41,064 nucleotides of DNA. Source: a bacterium (GTDB lineage Bacteria; Fibrobacterota; Fibrobacteria; UBA11236). Position numbers and translations under genes: made by a program. Positions 1 to 7,995 of the stretch are shown piece after piece. The first letter of the stretch is position 1, and each line of letters starts with the position of its first letter. The stretch spans positions 1 through 41,064 of the forward strand of contig OMJM01000063.1 in the NCBI GenBank assembly GCA_900299345.1, read 5' to 3'. The notes beneath the pieces are model-generated. The model had not been told where the DNA came from. It made no database searches and was given only the letters and a program-made list of their open reading frames with translations.

Positions 1-1
1 C

Positions 2-541
2 ATGCCCGGCAACGAGCTGTTTCAAATCGTCGATCTCAGTCAGGTCTGGGTCACGGCTCATGTTTACCAGCGCGATCTGGCCTCGGTGCACACGGGCTCC
101 AACGCGCTTCTCCGCTTCGGCAACCTGCCCGGCCGCGAACTCCATGCCACGGTGTTTTTCGTATCTCCGGAAATGGATCCGATGACTCGCACCGCGGAAA
201 TCCGGATGCGTCTCTCGAACACTCCGGCGATGGATTTGCGGCCCGAGATGTTCGCCGAAGTGTCGTTGCAGGGCGAGGTTCGAAACGTCCTGGCCGTGCC
301 CGAGCAATCCGTCATCCATTCCGGAATAAGGGAGATCGCCATCGTCTCGCTCGGCGGGGGCCGTTTCATGCCGCGCGAAATCCACACCGGCCGTACGGCG
401 GATGGTTACACCGAAATCCTCGACGGGTTGTCGGAAGGCGACGAGGTTGTGGTCTCTTCACAATTCCTGATCGATTCGGAAAGCAATCTGCGTACGGCCA
501 TCGAAAACATGAAATCCGCAGGGGAAGAACATGACCTCTGA
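2..541 (+). CDS. cusB: CusB-type RND efflux periplasmic adaptor, C-terminal part (5' truncated by window edge)
   Basis: This is the C-terminal 179 residues of a membrane-fusion protein that links an inner-membrane RND pump to an outer-membrane channel in the periplasm. The frame is open to the left edge, so the ATG at base 2 is internal. The visible part shows the HlyD-like beta-barrel segment (LSQVWVTAHVYQRDL, then a PGRELHATVFFVSPEMDP strand pair), the MTRTAEIRMRL strand typical of CusB, and the C-terminal membrane-proximal domain with VPEQSVIHSG and the closing GLSEGDEVVVSSQFLIDSES. The stop overlaps the start of cusA by 11 bases, which suggests translational coupling. Copper or silver is inferred from the CusA partner, because the N-terminal metal-binding methionines lie outside the window. 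Confidence 0.9.
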   Translation: MPGNELFQIVDLSQVWVTAHVYQRDLASVHTGSNALLRFGNLPGRELHATVFFVSPEMDPMTRTAEIRMRLSNTPAMDLRPEMFAEVSLQGEVRNVLAVPEQSVIHSGIREIAIVSLGGGRFMPREIHTGRTADGYTEILDGLSEGDEVVVSSQFLIDSESNLRTAIENMKSAGEEHDL

Positions 542-3500
542 GCGTCCGGGTTTTCTGGCGAAGGTCATTGCAGCTTCGATTCGCAATCGTGTTCTGATCC
601 TGTTGTTCGGCTTGCTGTTGGCGGGGGCCGGGATTTGGTCCTTGTTCACCACGCCCGTGGATGCCATTCCCGATCTCAGCGATGCGCAGGTGATCGTGTA
701 CACCGAATACAAGGGACAATCCCCACGCACGCTTGAAGATCAAGTCACGTATCCACTCACCACGGCCTTGGTGTCGGTGCCGGGCGCGAAAACCGTGCGG
801 GGTTATTCCTTCTTCGGCTATTCGCTGGTATACATCCTGTTTGAGGATGGCATCGATCCCTATTGGGCGCGCAGCCGCGTGGCGGAATTGTTGAACAGCG
901 CTCAAAAGCGTCTACCCTCGGGCGTCACACCCACATTGGGCCCGGATGGTTCCGGCGTGGGCTGGGTGTTTGAGTATGCGTTGGTGTCGGAAAAGCTTTC
1001 GCTGCAGGAATTGCGATCCCTGCAGGACTGGTACTTGAAATACGGTCTGGCTTCGGTGGAAGGCGTGGCCGAAGTGGCCTCCGTGGGTGGCTATGTGAAA
1101 CAGTATCAGGTACAGGTCGATCCTTCGCGGCTGCGGAGTTTTGGCGTCTCGTTGTCCGACATCGAGATGGCCATTCGCCGCGCCAACGCCGACGCGGGCG
1201 GCGAGGTATTGGAAATGGGCGAGGCGGAATACATGGTGCGTGGCCAGGGATTGCTGCGCGGCCTCGACGATTTGCGCAAGGTTCCGGTGAAATACGATCC
1301 CGCGTCCGGCATCGCCGTGACCTTGGGAGAATTATCCGATCTGACGGAAGGACCCGAGATGCGTCGCGGCCTTGCCGAGCTGGATGGAAAGGGAGAAGTT
1401 GCGGGCGGTGTGGTGGTGATGAGGCAGGGCGGCAACGCACTCCAGGTGATCGAGCGCGTCAAGAAAAAAATCGAGGAACTCCGCGCCGGACTCCCCGAGG
1501 ATGTGCGCATCGTGCCCGTGTACGATCGCTCCGGCCTCATCCTGAGAGCCGTGGACAACCTGCGTGGCAAGCTCATTGAGGAAATGCTAGTGGTGGCGTT
1601 GGTGTGCGGCTTGTTCCTGTTCCATGCGCGCAGCGCGCTGGTGGCGGTGTTCACCTTGCCCGTGGCCATTCTCATGGCCTTTCTGGTCATGCGCCTGCAA
1701 GGACTCCATGCCGACATCATGTCGCTGGGTGGCATCGCCATTGCGATTGGCGCGATGGTGGATGGCGCGGTAATTCTCATCGAGAATCTTCACAAGCATC
1801 TGGAGAAGGAAGCGGAAAAACCGCAGGAATCACGACGCAACCATTGGGACGTGGTGATCGAGGCTGCGTCGGAGGTCGGACCCGCCTTGTTCTGGTCGCT
1901 GCTGGTCATCACGGTGTCCTTTCTTCCCGTGTTTGTGCTGGGGGATCAGGAGGGGAAGCTGTTCAAGCCGCTGGCCTTCACAAAGACCTGGTCCATGGCG
2001 GCCTCGGCAATTCTGGCTGTCACAGTGGTTCCCATTCTGCTCGGTTATTTCGTGCGAGGAGGAATCCGTTCCGAAGAAAGAAATCCCATCAACCGTCTAT
2101 TGAAAAAAATCTACAGACCCGTGGTGGAGTCATCGCTCCGGCGTCCGTGGCAGTGGATCGCGTTTGCAGTTGCACTGATTGCGATCACTGCGATTCCGTT
2201 CAAGAAGTTGGGAACCGAATTCATGCCGCCACTCTTCGAAGGCGACATTCTTTACATGCCCACGACCTTGCCGGGTGTTTCCGTCGCCAAGGCTAAAGAA
2301 CTGTTGCAGAAAACGGATCACATCCTGAAAACCTTTCCCGAGGTCGAACAGGTGTTTGGTAAAATCGGTCGCGCCGAAACGGCCACCGATCCCGCCGGGT
2401 TGGACATGATGGAAACCACGGTGCGTCTCAAGCCCGAGAAAGAATGGCGCACGGGCATGACCGTGGAGAAATTGGTGGCGGAAATGGACGCTGCGTTGCG
2501 GCTGCCGGGGCTGACCAATGCATGGACCTTGCCCATCAAGAACCGCATTGACATGTTGAGTACGGGCATCAAGACGCCAGTGGGGGTCAAGATTTCCGGG
2601 CCGAATCTCGACACGCTGGCGCGCATCGGTCGCGAAGTGGAGACCGCACTGCGCCATGTGCCGGGAACCTCCTCTGCGTTCGCGGAACGTCCGTTGGGCG
2701 GCAATTATCTTGATGTGCGTGTGGATCGCGATCGCGCTGCGCGCTACGGCCTGAATGTGGATGACGTACAATCCGTCATCTCCACCGCCGTGGGCGGCAT
2801 GCCAATCACCACGACTATCGAAGGGCTCGAACGTTATTCCGTGAACCTGCGTTACAACCGCGAGTTACGGGACGATCTTCCCGCATTGCGCCGCGTGGCA
2901 GTTCCGCGTCCCGGCGGGGGAGAGATTCCACTCGAAGAGGTCGCCGACATTCAAATCTCCCGCGGTCCCATGGTGATCCGCAGTGAAGGAACGCGGCCCA
3001 ATTCGTGGGTGTTCATCGATCTCTCCACTTCGGATCTCGGCGGGTACGTCAAGCAGGCTCGTATTGCATTGACAGAAACTGTGCGGTTGCCGCAGGGTTA
3101 CACGTTGACCTTCAGTGGACAGTACGAATACCTCGAACGCGCACAGAAAAAACTGTGGTTGGTCATCCCCATGACGTTGCTGATCATCGTTATCCTCCTG
3201 TACCTCAACACGCGCAGTCTCGCCCGCACCGCCATTGTGTTGTGCGCGGTTCCGTTTTCGTTGGTGGGTGCCATCTGGCTCCTCCATCTGCTCGGTTATA
3301 ATCTCAGCCTCGCGGCGTGGCTGGGCATGATTGCGCTTGCCGGACTGGATGCGGAAACTGGTGTGGTGATGCTGCTCTATCTTGATCGCGCCGTGGAATC
3401 TTTTGCAGTATCGGGGCGTTTGCGCGGCATCACCGATTTGAAAGATGCCATCCGGCACGGAGCCGTGCAGCGCGTGCGTCCCAAGATCATGACGGCCTGC

Positions 3501-3674
3501 GTGATCCTCGCGGGATTGGTTCCGATTCTCTGGAGCCACGGAACCGGCTCGGATGTAATGAAACGCATCGCCGCGCCCATGGTGGGCGGTGTGGTCACTT
3601 CAGTGCTGATAGAACTGGCCGTTTATCCGGCGCTGTACCTGTTGTGGCAGAGAAGAAAATTTTCGGTATCTTAA
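531..3674 (+). CDS. cusA: CusA heavy-metal (Cu/Ag) efflux RND transporter
   Basis: This inner-membrane proton-driven pump of the HME-RND subfamily has 1047 residues, the usual CusA length. Two repeats of six membrane segments are visible, with the first transmembrane segment at residues 14-34 and large periplasmic loops after TM1 and TM7. Methionines corresponding to the copper/silver triad are present at M576 (GDILYMPTTLPG), M626 (AGLDMMETT) and M675 (RIDMLSTGIK). Likely proton-relay residues are D411 (AMVDGAVILIEN), E942 (GLDAETGVVML) and K985 (RVRPKIMT). The start overlaps the adaptor gene. The triad supports Cu(I)/Ag(I) rather than Zn/Co/Ni as substrate. No outer-membrane CusC is seen; it may lie upstream of the window. 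Confidence 0.95.
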   Translation: MTSERPGFLAKVIAASIRNRVLILLFGLLLAGAGIWSLFTTPVDAIPDLSDAQVIVYTEYKGQSPRTLEDQVTYPLTTALVSVPGAKTVRGYSFFGYSLVYILFEDGIDPYWARSRVAELLNSAQKRLPSGVTPTLGPDGSGVGWVFEYALVSEKLSLQELRSLQDWYLKYGLASVEGVAEVASVGGYVKQYQVQVDPSRLRSFGVSLSDIEMAIRRANADAGGEVLEMGEAEYMVRGQGLLRGLDDLRKVPVKYDPASGIAVTLGELSDLTEGPEMRRGLAELDGKGEVAGGVVVMRQGGNALQVIERVKKKIEELRAGLPEDVRIVPVYDRSGLILRAVDNLRGKLIEEMLVVALVCGLFLFHARSALVAVFTLPVAILMAFLVMRLQGLHADIMSLGGIAIAIGAMVDGAVILIENLHKHLEKEAEKPQESRRNHWDVVIEAASEVGPALFWSLLVITVSFLPVFVLGDQEGKLFKPLAFTKTWSMAASAILAVTVVPILLGYFVRGGIRSEERNPINRLLKKIYRPVVESSLRRPWQWIAFAVALIAITAIPFKKLGTEFMPPLFEGDILYMPTTLPGVSVAKAKELLQKTDHILKTFPEVEQVFGKIGRAETATDPAGLDMMETTVRLKPEKEWRTGMTVEKLVAEMDAALRLPGLTNAWTLPIKNRIDMLSTGIKTPVGVKISGPNLDTLARIGREVETALRHVPGTSSAFAERPLGGNYLDVRVDRDRAARYGLNVDDVQSVISTAVGGMPITTTIEGLERYSVNLRYNRELRDDLPALRRVAVPRPGGGEIPLEEVADIQISRGPMVIRSEGTRPNSWVFIDLSTSDLGGYVKQARIALTETVRLPQGYTLTFSGQYEYLERAQKKLWLVIPMTLLIIVILLYLNTRSLARTAIVLCAVPFSLVGAIWLLHLLGYNLSLAAWLGMIALAGLDAETGVVMLLYLDRAVESFAVSGRLRGITDLKDAIRHGAVQRVRPKIMTACVILAGLVPILWSHGTGSDVMKRIAAPMVGGVVTSVLIELAVYPALYLLWQRRKFSVS

Positions 3675-3697
3675 CATTCAACCAAAGGAAACCCAAC

Positions 3698-4213
3698 ATG
3701 AAAACCTTGAATCCACTCTTCGCGTCCCTGCTCGTCGCCTTTGCAATGGCAGGAGCGAAACCGGCAGTAACCGCTGACAAAATGTCGTCCGGGTCCGGGA
3801 AGATCTATGACGGCTATCTCAAGATCCAACAAGCGCTGGCGGGGGATGATTTCCAGAAAGCCGGGAATGCTTCCAAAGCTTTGTTCGACACACTCAAAGC
3901 TGCGTCGCCAAATGCCAGTAAGTCATCCTGGGATAGCGCAGTTGCCAACATCCGCAAATCGGTGGAGCCCTTGGCGGCCGCGAAAAACATTCGTGATTTG
4001 AGAAATGGATTCACCAAGGTCGCAGCTCCGGTGGCGGAGGCCATTGAAAAGTTCGGCATGAAATCCGGCTCTCCGGCGTTTCTCTTTCATTGCCCGATGC
4101 ACGGGCCGCACGGCTCGGACTGGCTGCAGAAGGACAAGAGCACAGCGAATCCGTACTTCGGGTCGGAGATGCCGGAATGTGGATCGCTGGTGCGGGAAGT
4201 GAAGAAGCGCTAA
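3698..4213 (+). CDS. DUF3347-type small periplasmic protein next to cusBA
   Basis: This 171-residue protein has an N-terminal signal peptide (residues 1 to about 23, MKTLNPLFASLLVAFAMAGA) and a helical domain of the DUF3347 type. DUF3347 is a domain often fused or adjacent to CusB-like adaptors. The family hallmark is the C-terminal run HCPMHGPHGSDWLQ, then NPYFGSEMPECGS. The Cys/Met/His-rich HCPMHG and the later MPEC look suited to soft-metal binding, but that is inference. I chose the ATG at 3698 over the upstream in-frame start because it follows AAAGGAA and gives the signal peptide directly. It lies 23 bases after cusA, probably in the same transcript. It could be a periplasmic metal chaperone or sensor for the pump; its function is unproven. 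Confidence 0.75.
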   Translation: MKTLNPLFASLLVAFAMAGAKPAVTADKMSSGSGKIYDGYLKIQQALAGDDFQKAGNASKALFDTLKAASPNASKSSWDSAVANIRKSVEPLAAAKNIRDLRNGFTKVAAPVAEAIEKFGMKSGSPAFLFHCPMHGPHGSDWLQKDKSTANPYFGSEMPECGSLVREVKKR

Positions 4214-4223
4214 GGCTTCTTTT
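4202..4223 (+). terminator. Weak hairpin at the end of the cus operon
   Basis: AAGAAGC (4202-4208) pairs with GCTTCTT (4215-4221) around a 6-base loop that holds the stop codon of the DUF3347 gene, with further T residues after it. It sits between convergent genes and could serve as a short intrinsic terminator. The T-tract is short, so this is tentative. Confidence 0.4.
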
Positions 4224-4647
4224 AAGCTTCCAGCTTTGCGTCCAGCGTAATCTCCGCCTTCAACACCCGCGAAATCGGACAACCGACCTTCGCCGCGTTG
4301 GCTGCGGCATCAAAGGCTTCTTTCGTCGCGCCGGGAACCTTGGCCACGGTTTCCAGATGGATCGCCGTGAGAGTGAATCCCGCATCCGTCTTTTCGAAGT
4401 TCACTGTCGCCGTGGTGGTGATGCTTGCCGGATTCATCCCGGCTTTTCCAAGCTCCGCCGAAAAGGCCATGGAAAAACATCCGGCATGGGCCGCCGCGAT
4501 CAGCTCCTCGGGATTGGTTCCCGTGCCATTCTCAAACCGCGTGCTGAAGGAATATTGCTTTGCCGCCAGTGCGCCGCTTTCGGTGGAAATGGCGCCATTT
4601 CCATCCTTGAGTCCGCCGTTCCAGATTGCCGATGCCTTGCGTTTCAT
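4222..4647 (-). CDS. osmC: OsmC-family hydroperoxide reductase
   Basis: This 141-residue cytosolic peroxidase belongs to the OsmC/Ohr superfamily, which reduces organic hydroperoxides with a peroxidatic and a resolving cysteine. The two conserved cysteines are C57 in [13 protein letters not shown] and C123 in [10 protein letters not shown]. The N-terminal [16 protein letters not shown] strand fits the OsmC branch better than Ohr. The start has a strong upstream GGAGG at good spacing. The gene converges on the cus operon with an 8-base gap. Co-location with copper and arsenic genes fits an oxidative or metal stress role, but no shared regulation is visible. Confidence 0.92.
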   Translation of the reverse strand: MKRKASAIWNGGLKDGNGAISTESGALAAKQYSFSTRFENGTGTNPEELIAAAHAGCFSMAFSAELGKAGMNPASITTTATVNFEKTDAGFTLTAIHLETVAKVPGATKEAFDAAANAAKVGCPISRVLKAEITLDAKLEA

Positions 4648-4756
4648 AATATCCTCCGTGTTGAGGCAGACAATCTACTCCACATACGCAAATTGCGAAA
4701 GCCGTCGAACGCCTCGGAGTGGGGGCGGAATTCAGGGAAAGCTAAAAGAGGGAGGG

Positions 4757-4843
4757 TGGTGCCCAGGGGGAGACTCGAACTCCCACAATCTTGCGATCAC
4801 AAGAACCTGAATCTTGCGTGTCTACCAATTTCACCACCTAGGC
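4757..4843 (-). tRNA. tRNA-Leu (anticodon CAG)
   Basis: On the minus strand this reads as a class II tRNA. The acceptor arm GCCTAGG pairs with CCTGGGC with one G-T wobble. The D-loop contains GAAATTGGTAGAC. The anticodon stem CAAGA/TCTTG encloses loop TTCAGGT with anticodon CAG at 4807-4809. A long variable arm and a T-arm with GTTCGAGTC follow, and the 3' CCA is encoded at 4757-4759. It reads CUG leucine codons. Confidence 0.95.
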
Positions 4844-4857
4844 ACGGCGGGAGGTCA

Positions 4858-4886
4858 AAGATCAAAAGACCCAGGCCGGATGTCAA
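4858..4886 (-). promoter_or_regulatory. Sigma-70-type promoter of tRNA-Leu
   Basis: A perfect -35 TTGACA (4881-4886 on the complement) is followed after 17 bases by GATCTT as a weak -10 (4858-4863). The tRNA begins 14 bases downstream. It lies between the arsC stop and the tRNA. Confidence 0.55.
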
Positions 4887-4893
4887 TAAAACC

Positions 4894-5289
4894 TCACAAC
4901 CGTTCCATCAATTCCTTCACTTTTTGGCCGATTAAATCGCGGACCCTGCGGAAATCAATGGGCGCCATCAGCTTGGGATCAGGGAGGCCCCAGTCCTCAC
5001 GGATGCGACCGGTGACGAATGGGCAGGCGTCGCCACAGCCCATGGTGATCACGGCGTCATACTCGATTTTGGGAATGTCGTCGAGGGACTTCGAGGCGTG
5101 GCCCGAAAGGTCATAGCCCAACTCTTTCATGTATTCGATGGCCTTGGGATTGACCTTCCCCGAGGGTTGGGATCCGGCGCTGAAACTGTCCACCGTATTT
5201 TTACCCAGCATTTTGGCGAAGGCCTCGGCCATCTGGCTGCGATTGCTGTTCTCGATACACACGAATAGGACGGTTTTCTTCTCACGCAT
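4894..5289 (-). CDS. arsC: Arsenate reductase, low-molecular-weight phosphatase fold
   Basis: This 131-residue enzyme reduces arsenate to arsenite in the cytosol. It is of the low-molecular-weight tyrosine-phosphatase type. The P-loop C11-I-E-N-S-N-R-S follows the first strand KKTVLFVC. The redox cysteines are likely C85 and C89 in TMGCGDACP, and the general-acid loop is EDWGLPDPK. I chose the ATG at 5289 because the upstream extension lies inside the aquaporin gene, and the 8-base overlap ATGCGTGA with the aquaporin stop indicates coupling. The product, arsenite, could leave through the adjacent channel, as in the aqpS-arsC arrangement known from Sinorhizobium meliloti. The thiol partner (thioredoxin or another) cannot be read from the sequence. 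Confidence 0.9.
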   Translation of the reverse strand: MREKKTVLFVCIENSNRSQMAEAFAKMLGKNTVDSFSAGSQPSGKVNPKAIEYMKELGYDLSGHASKSLDDIPKIEYDAVITMGCGDACPFVTGRIREDWGLPDPKLMAPIDFRRVRDLIGQKVKELMERL

Positions 5290-5959
5290 GGGAGGCCTCC
5301 TGTCCTTGATCCAGCCATTTGGAAAATACCAAGGCGAGCACCCCTCCCAAAGTCTGGGCCACGACAAATCCGGGAACGTCTTGCAACCGGATTCCAGTGA
5401 ACGTATCCGTGAAAGCGCGCGCCAAAGTGACCGTCGGATTGACGAAGCAGTAGGAGGCGCTGAACCAGATGGCGGCCGTGATATAGGCGGCAATCAGCCA
5501 GGGGATTTGGTTTTTCGGCAGTGAAAACCGACGCAACACCAGCAACATGAGTCCGAATCCGCATATTGCTTCGCTGAACCACTGGGGAAATCCGGTGCGA
5601 ATGTGGCTAGAATGTTGAAGGACGGGCTGACTGAACATGGCATGCGTGGCAAAGACGCCCAGCATGGCTCCGAGAAGCTGGGCCAGAAGATATCCCGTCA
5701 GCCGCGATTTGGGCAAGCGTCCTTCCCAGGTTTCGGCAAGCGATACCAAAGGATTGAAATGCGCATCCGAGAGGGGACCGAACAGTTGGATTAAAACCAC
5801 CAGTGCCGCGCCGATGGCCAAGATATTGGTCATGAGGGCCAATGCCACATTTCCGCCGGATAGTTGCTCGCCTGTAATTCCGGAACCTACCACGGCGATG
5901 AGAAGTAGGCCCGTGCCGAGTAACTCCCCGGCATAGGCCTGCAATGCATTATGCCTCAT
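5282..5959 (-). CDS. aqpS: Aquaglyceroporin of the arsenic operon (AqpS-like)
   Basis: This 225-residue inner-membrane channel of the MIP family has about six hydrophobic segments. The two pore signatures deviate from NPA: NPL at residues 69-71 (DAHFNPLVSLAETW) and NPT at 174-176 (CFVNPTVTLARAFTD). Relaxed motifs of this kind are common in the AqpZ/AqpS-like branch. It lies between arsR and arsC, so export of arsenite down its gradient is the likely role. Its ATG overlaps the TGA of the upstream micro-ORF in an ATGA tetranucleotide, and its own stop overlaps arsC. No ArsB or Acr3 pump is present in the window, so the channel may be the only local exit. Confidence 0.88.
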   Translation of the reverse strand: MRHNALQAYAGELLGTGLLLIAVVGSGITGEQLSGGNVALALMTNILAIGAALVVLIQLFGPLSDAHFNPLVSLAETWEGRLPKSRLTGYLLAQLLGAMLGVFATHAMFSQPVLQHSSHIRTGFPQWFSEAICGFGLMLLVLRRFSLPKNQIPWLIAAYITAAIWFSASYCFVNPTVTLARAFTDTFTGIRLQDVPGFVVAQTLGGVLALVFSKWLDQGQEASHA

Positions 5960-6051
5960 GCGCAGCAGTTTGATGTGCCGCAGCAGCTGGATTGCGTTTC
6001 AGATTTCCAACAGCAGCGAATGCAGCGCAGTAGACGGTTGAGGAATTTCAT
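5956..6051 (-). CDS. 31-residue cysteine-rich micro-ORF in the ars operon
   Basis: This very short reading frame lies between arsR and the aquaporin. It has a strong ribosome-binding site (AAAAGGAG, 6 bases before the ATG at 6051), and its TGA overlaps the aquaporin ATG (ATGA). The product begins MKFLNRLLRC and has seven cysteines in 31 residues: C10, C13, C14, C23, C24, C29 and C30, with three vicinal CC pairs. The N-terminal FLNRLLR is amphipathic. Vicinal cysteines bind As(III) in proteins such as ArsD, so an arsenite-binding or chaperone peptide is a reasonable guess. I recognise no family. The ribosome site and overlap argue against chance, but translation is not proven. It might also act mainly as a leader that couples translation. 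Confidence 0.65.
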   Translation of the reverse strand: MKFLNRLLRCIRCCWKSETQSSCCGTSNCCA

Positions 6052-6076
6052 GGGTTCTCCTTTTGGGTTTTGGTGT

Positions 6077-6409
6077 TCAACAACATTTGGAAAGATCCTG
6101 ATGCAGCCCGTCGACCAATGCGGACAAAGAGCCGCCCAGAGATGACAGGGTCTTGGCATTAACGCAGTAGCAACTCTTGGGGCCTTCCACGGTCCCGGAA
6201 ATCAGGCCGACTTGTTTCAGCGCCTTCAGGTGTTGCGAGACCGTGGATTGCGCCAACGGCAGGCCCTCCACGAGTTCACCGCAAATGCAGGTGCCACGCT
6301 TGGCCAGGGTTCGCAAAATGGCGATACGGGCTGGATGACCCAGAGCCTTGGCGGTATCGGCCAGCCGGCGATCTTCCCTGGTGAAACCTTGTTCCTTGCG
6401 TTGTGCCAT
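6077..6409 (-). CDS. arsR: ArsR-family metalloregulatory repressor
   Basis: This 110-residue winged-helix repressor probably senses arsenite. The DNA-recognition segment is around residues 52-66 ([15 protein letters not shown]). A C41-x-C43 pair (GTCICGELV) lies near the start of that region, roughly where E. coli ArsR carries its inducer-binding cysteines. More cysteines follow at C80, C82 and the terminal C109-C110. It is the first gene of the arsR/micro-ORF/aquaporin/arsC operon. Autoregulation is supported by a perfect 6+6 inverted repeat that includes the -10 region just upstream. The metal could also be antimony, but the operon content favours arsenic. Confidence 0.92.
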   Translation of the reverse strand: MAQRKEQGFTREDRRLADTAKALGHPARIAILRTLAKRGTCICGELVEGLPLAQSTVSQHLKALKQVGLISGTVEGPKSCYCVNAKTLSSLGGSLSALVDGLHQDLSKCC

Positions 6410-6415
6410 ATCCTA

Positions 6416-6433
6416 TATCGTGAATATACGATA
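6416..6433 (-). promoter_or_regulatory. Probable ArsR operator (inverted repeat)
   Basis: TATCGT (6416-6421) and ACGATA (6428-6433) form a perfect inverted repeat with a 6-base spacer. It overlaps the -10 of the arsR promoter, as expected for an autorepressor site. The repressor assignment comes from position. Confidence 0.65.
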
Positions 6434-6450
6434 AATGGAGTTTCCGTCAA
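6423..6450 (-). promoter_or_regulatory. arsR operon promoter
   Basis: On the complement, -35 TTGACG (6445-6450) and -10 TATATT (6423-6428) are 16 bases apart. The -10 is only 13 bases from the arsR ATG, so the transcript would have a leader of just a few bases. The inverted repeat covers the -10. Confidence 0.6.
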
Positions 6451-6550
6451 GGGGATGACACAGGCAACATTTCGGCATTCCCTTCGCAACTTTTCAGAAA
6501 CATTCAGCCTGTATTCTATGCGTCAAGAAAAAGGAAGGCAGGGATTTAAC

Positions 6551-7138
6551 ATGGAAACGCCAACCTCCACCGTACACCAAACGGATCCATCGTCAAATGG
6601 GGGAGAGTCGACGCCGGCTTCTTTTCCGCGCCCTAATTTTCCGCCATTCCGCGAGAATGGATTCTATGTGGATGTAAAAGGGGAACCAGATCTCCAGGAA
6701 ATCCTTCGACTGGTTCCGCTTCGTCCTTTTTCAGAATCAGGCCGTGCGCTTCCTCGCTGGGAACTTCAATGCCGTACCGCTTCTGATATGCTGGCCGGCG
6801 GCTGCATCATCGCTTTGCCATTCGGTCGCGGAGACTTTCCGTCACCACGCCAGTTGCCGCATCCTCTTCTCGGAGAATGGATCAGTGCCTTGCGTTACAC
6901 AGGTCTGAAATGGCTGGAATGCGGGCAGATAGCCGTGGCTCCGGGATTTTCGGAAGAAAATGTCTGCGGCATCCTCTTGGAAGGCTTGTCCCGGCTGATG
7001 AAGCGCAATGATGTGACCTTTTTGATTGGAGAGGCGGCTACGGGGTCATTGGTACTCGACATGGCGATTCGACGCGGCGCACGGGTGTTGGAGCCTTTTG
7101 TGCCCTCTCCAGTGCGCTATTTCCTGTACACTGAATGA
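6551..7138 (+). CDS. Unrecognised protein, possibly GNAT/acyltransferase-like
   Basis: This 195-residue protein is probably cytosolic, with no signal peptide or membrane segment. I do not recognise it firmly. The middle and C-terminal parts ([15 protein letters not shown], then [19 protein letters not shown], then [16 protein letters not shown]) are weakly reminiscent of the OlsB/hemolysin-type GNAT acyltransferases, where a strand with E-x-G-x-x-V-x-P precedes a helix and a late I-G-x-A strand. The N-terminal 35 residues are Ser/Pro/Thr-rich and look disordered. I chose the ATG at 6551 over 6518 because AAGGAAGG lies upstream, though the spacing is long. It lies 43 bases before thyA on the same strand and diverges from arsR. 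Confidence 0.5.
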   Translation: METPTSTVHQTDPSSNGGESTPASFPRPNFPPFRENGFYVDVKGEPDLQEILRLVPLRPFSESGRALPRWELQCRTASDMLAGGCIIALPFGRGDFPSPRQLPHPLLGEWISALRYTGLKWLECGQIAVAPGFSEENVCGILLEGLSRLMKRNDVTFLIGEAATGSLVLDMAIRRGARVLEPFVPSPVRYFLYTE

Positions 7139-7181
7139 TTTTGATCCTTTCCGGTTTTTACCTTGTCGGAACGAGTCCGGC

Positions 7182-7994
7182 ATGAAACAGTACCTGCAAC
7201 TTCTCCGTGAAATTCTGGAAAAAGGCGAGCGCAAAGAAGACCGCACGGGAACGGGCACAATTTCCCTGTTCGGCATGCAGGCCAAGTACGATCTCCGCGA
7301 GGGATTTCCTTTGGTCACCACCAAAAAAGTCCTGTTTGACGCCGTGTTGCGTGAATTGCTCTGGTTCCTGCGTGGCAGCACAAACATCAACGACGATCTG
7401 AAGCAACACACGCCGATTTGGAATGCATGGGCCGATCCGGACGGGGAGCTGGGGCCGATCTACGGGTACCAATGGCGCAAGTGGCCTCGCTATGTGGAGG
7501 AAGAAAACGGGAAGTACCGACGTGAACACGTCGATCAAATCCGGGAGACACTCGATCTCATCCGCAAAAATCCGGATTCGCGCCGCATCATTGTCTCCGC
7601 GTGGAACGTCAGCGACATCCCGCGCATGAAACTGCCGCCCTGTCACGCCTTTTTTCAATTTTATGTCTGCAACGGCCGTTTGGATATGCAGCTTTACCAG
7701 CGCTCCGCCGACATGGCTTTGGGCGTACCGTTCAACATTGCCAGCTATTCGCTGCTATTGCAAATGGTGGCACAGGAATGCGGGCTCACACCGGGGATTT
7801 TCACCCACACGCTCGGTGACGCTCACATTTACCTCAACCATCTGGACGGGATTCAGGAACAGCTGAAACGCGAACCTTTGGCATTGCCACAAGTAAAAAT
7901 CGCCGCCAAGCCATTTTTCGATCTTCGCTTCGAGGATTTTGAATTGGTCGGATATCAGCACCTTCCTTTCATCAAGTTCCCGGTGGCGGTGTAG
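7182..7994 (+). CDS. thyA: Thymidylate synthase
   Basis: This 270-residue cytosolic enzyme converts dUMP to dTMP with methylenetetrahydrofolate, yielding dihydrofolate. The N-terminal [15 protein letters not shown] and the phosphate-binding FPLVTTKK are present. So are the [11 protein letters not shown] motif, the catalytic cysteine C154 in [13 protein letters not shown], the [17 protein letters not shown] nucleotide site and the C-terminal [11 protein letters not shown]. The length matches bacterial ThyA (264-280). The ATG at 7182 gives the standard MKQYLQLL start. The stop is one base before the dihydrofolate reductase start, so the enzyme that makes dihydrofolate is coupled to the one that recycles it. 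Confidence 0.98.
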   Translation: MKQYLQLLREILEKGERKEDRTGTGTISLFGMQAKYDLREGFPLVTTKKVLFDAVLRELLWFLRGSTNINDDLKQHTPIWNAWADPDGELGPIYGYQWRKWPRYVEEENGKYRREHVDQIRETLDLIRKNPDSRRIIVSAWNVSDIPRMKLPPCHAFFQFYVCNGRLDMQLYQRSADMALGVPFNIASYSLLLQMVAQECGLTPGIFTHTLGDAHIYLNHLDGIQEQLKREPLALPQVKIAAKPFFDLRFEDFELVGYQHLPFIKFPVAV

Positions 7995-7995
7995 T

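Noticed and set aside
4757-4843. tRNA-Leu as an integration site for the arsenic and copper genes
   Set aside because: No integrase, no direct repeat of the tRNA 3' end and no composition break were seen near it.
5127-5582. Longer upstream start for arsC and alternative frames across the arsC/aquaporin junction
   Set aside because: The extra residues are out-of-frame aquaporin sequence; the ATG at 5289 places the P-loop at the correct distance.
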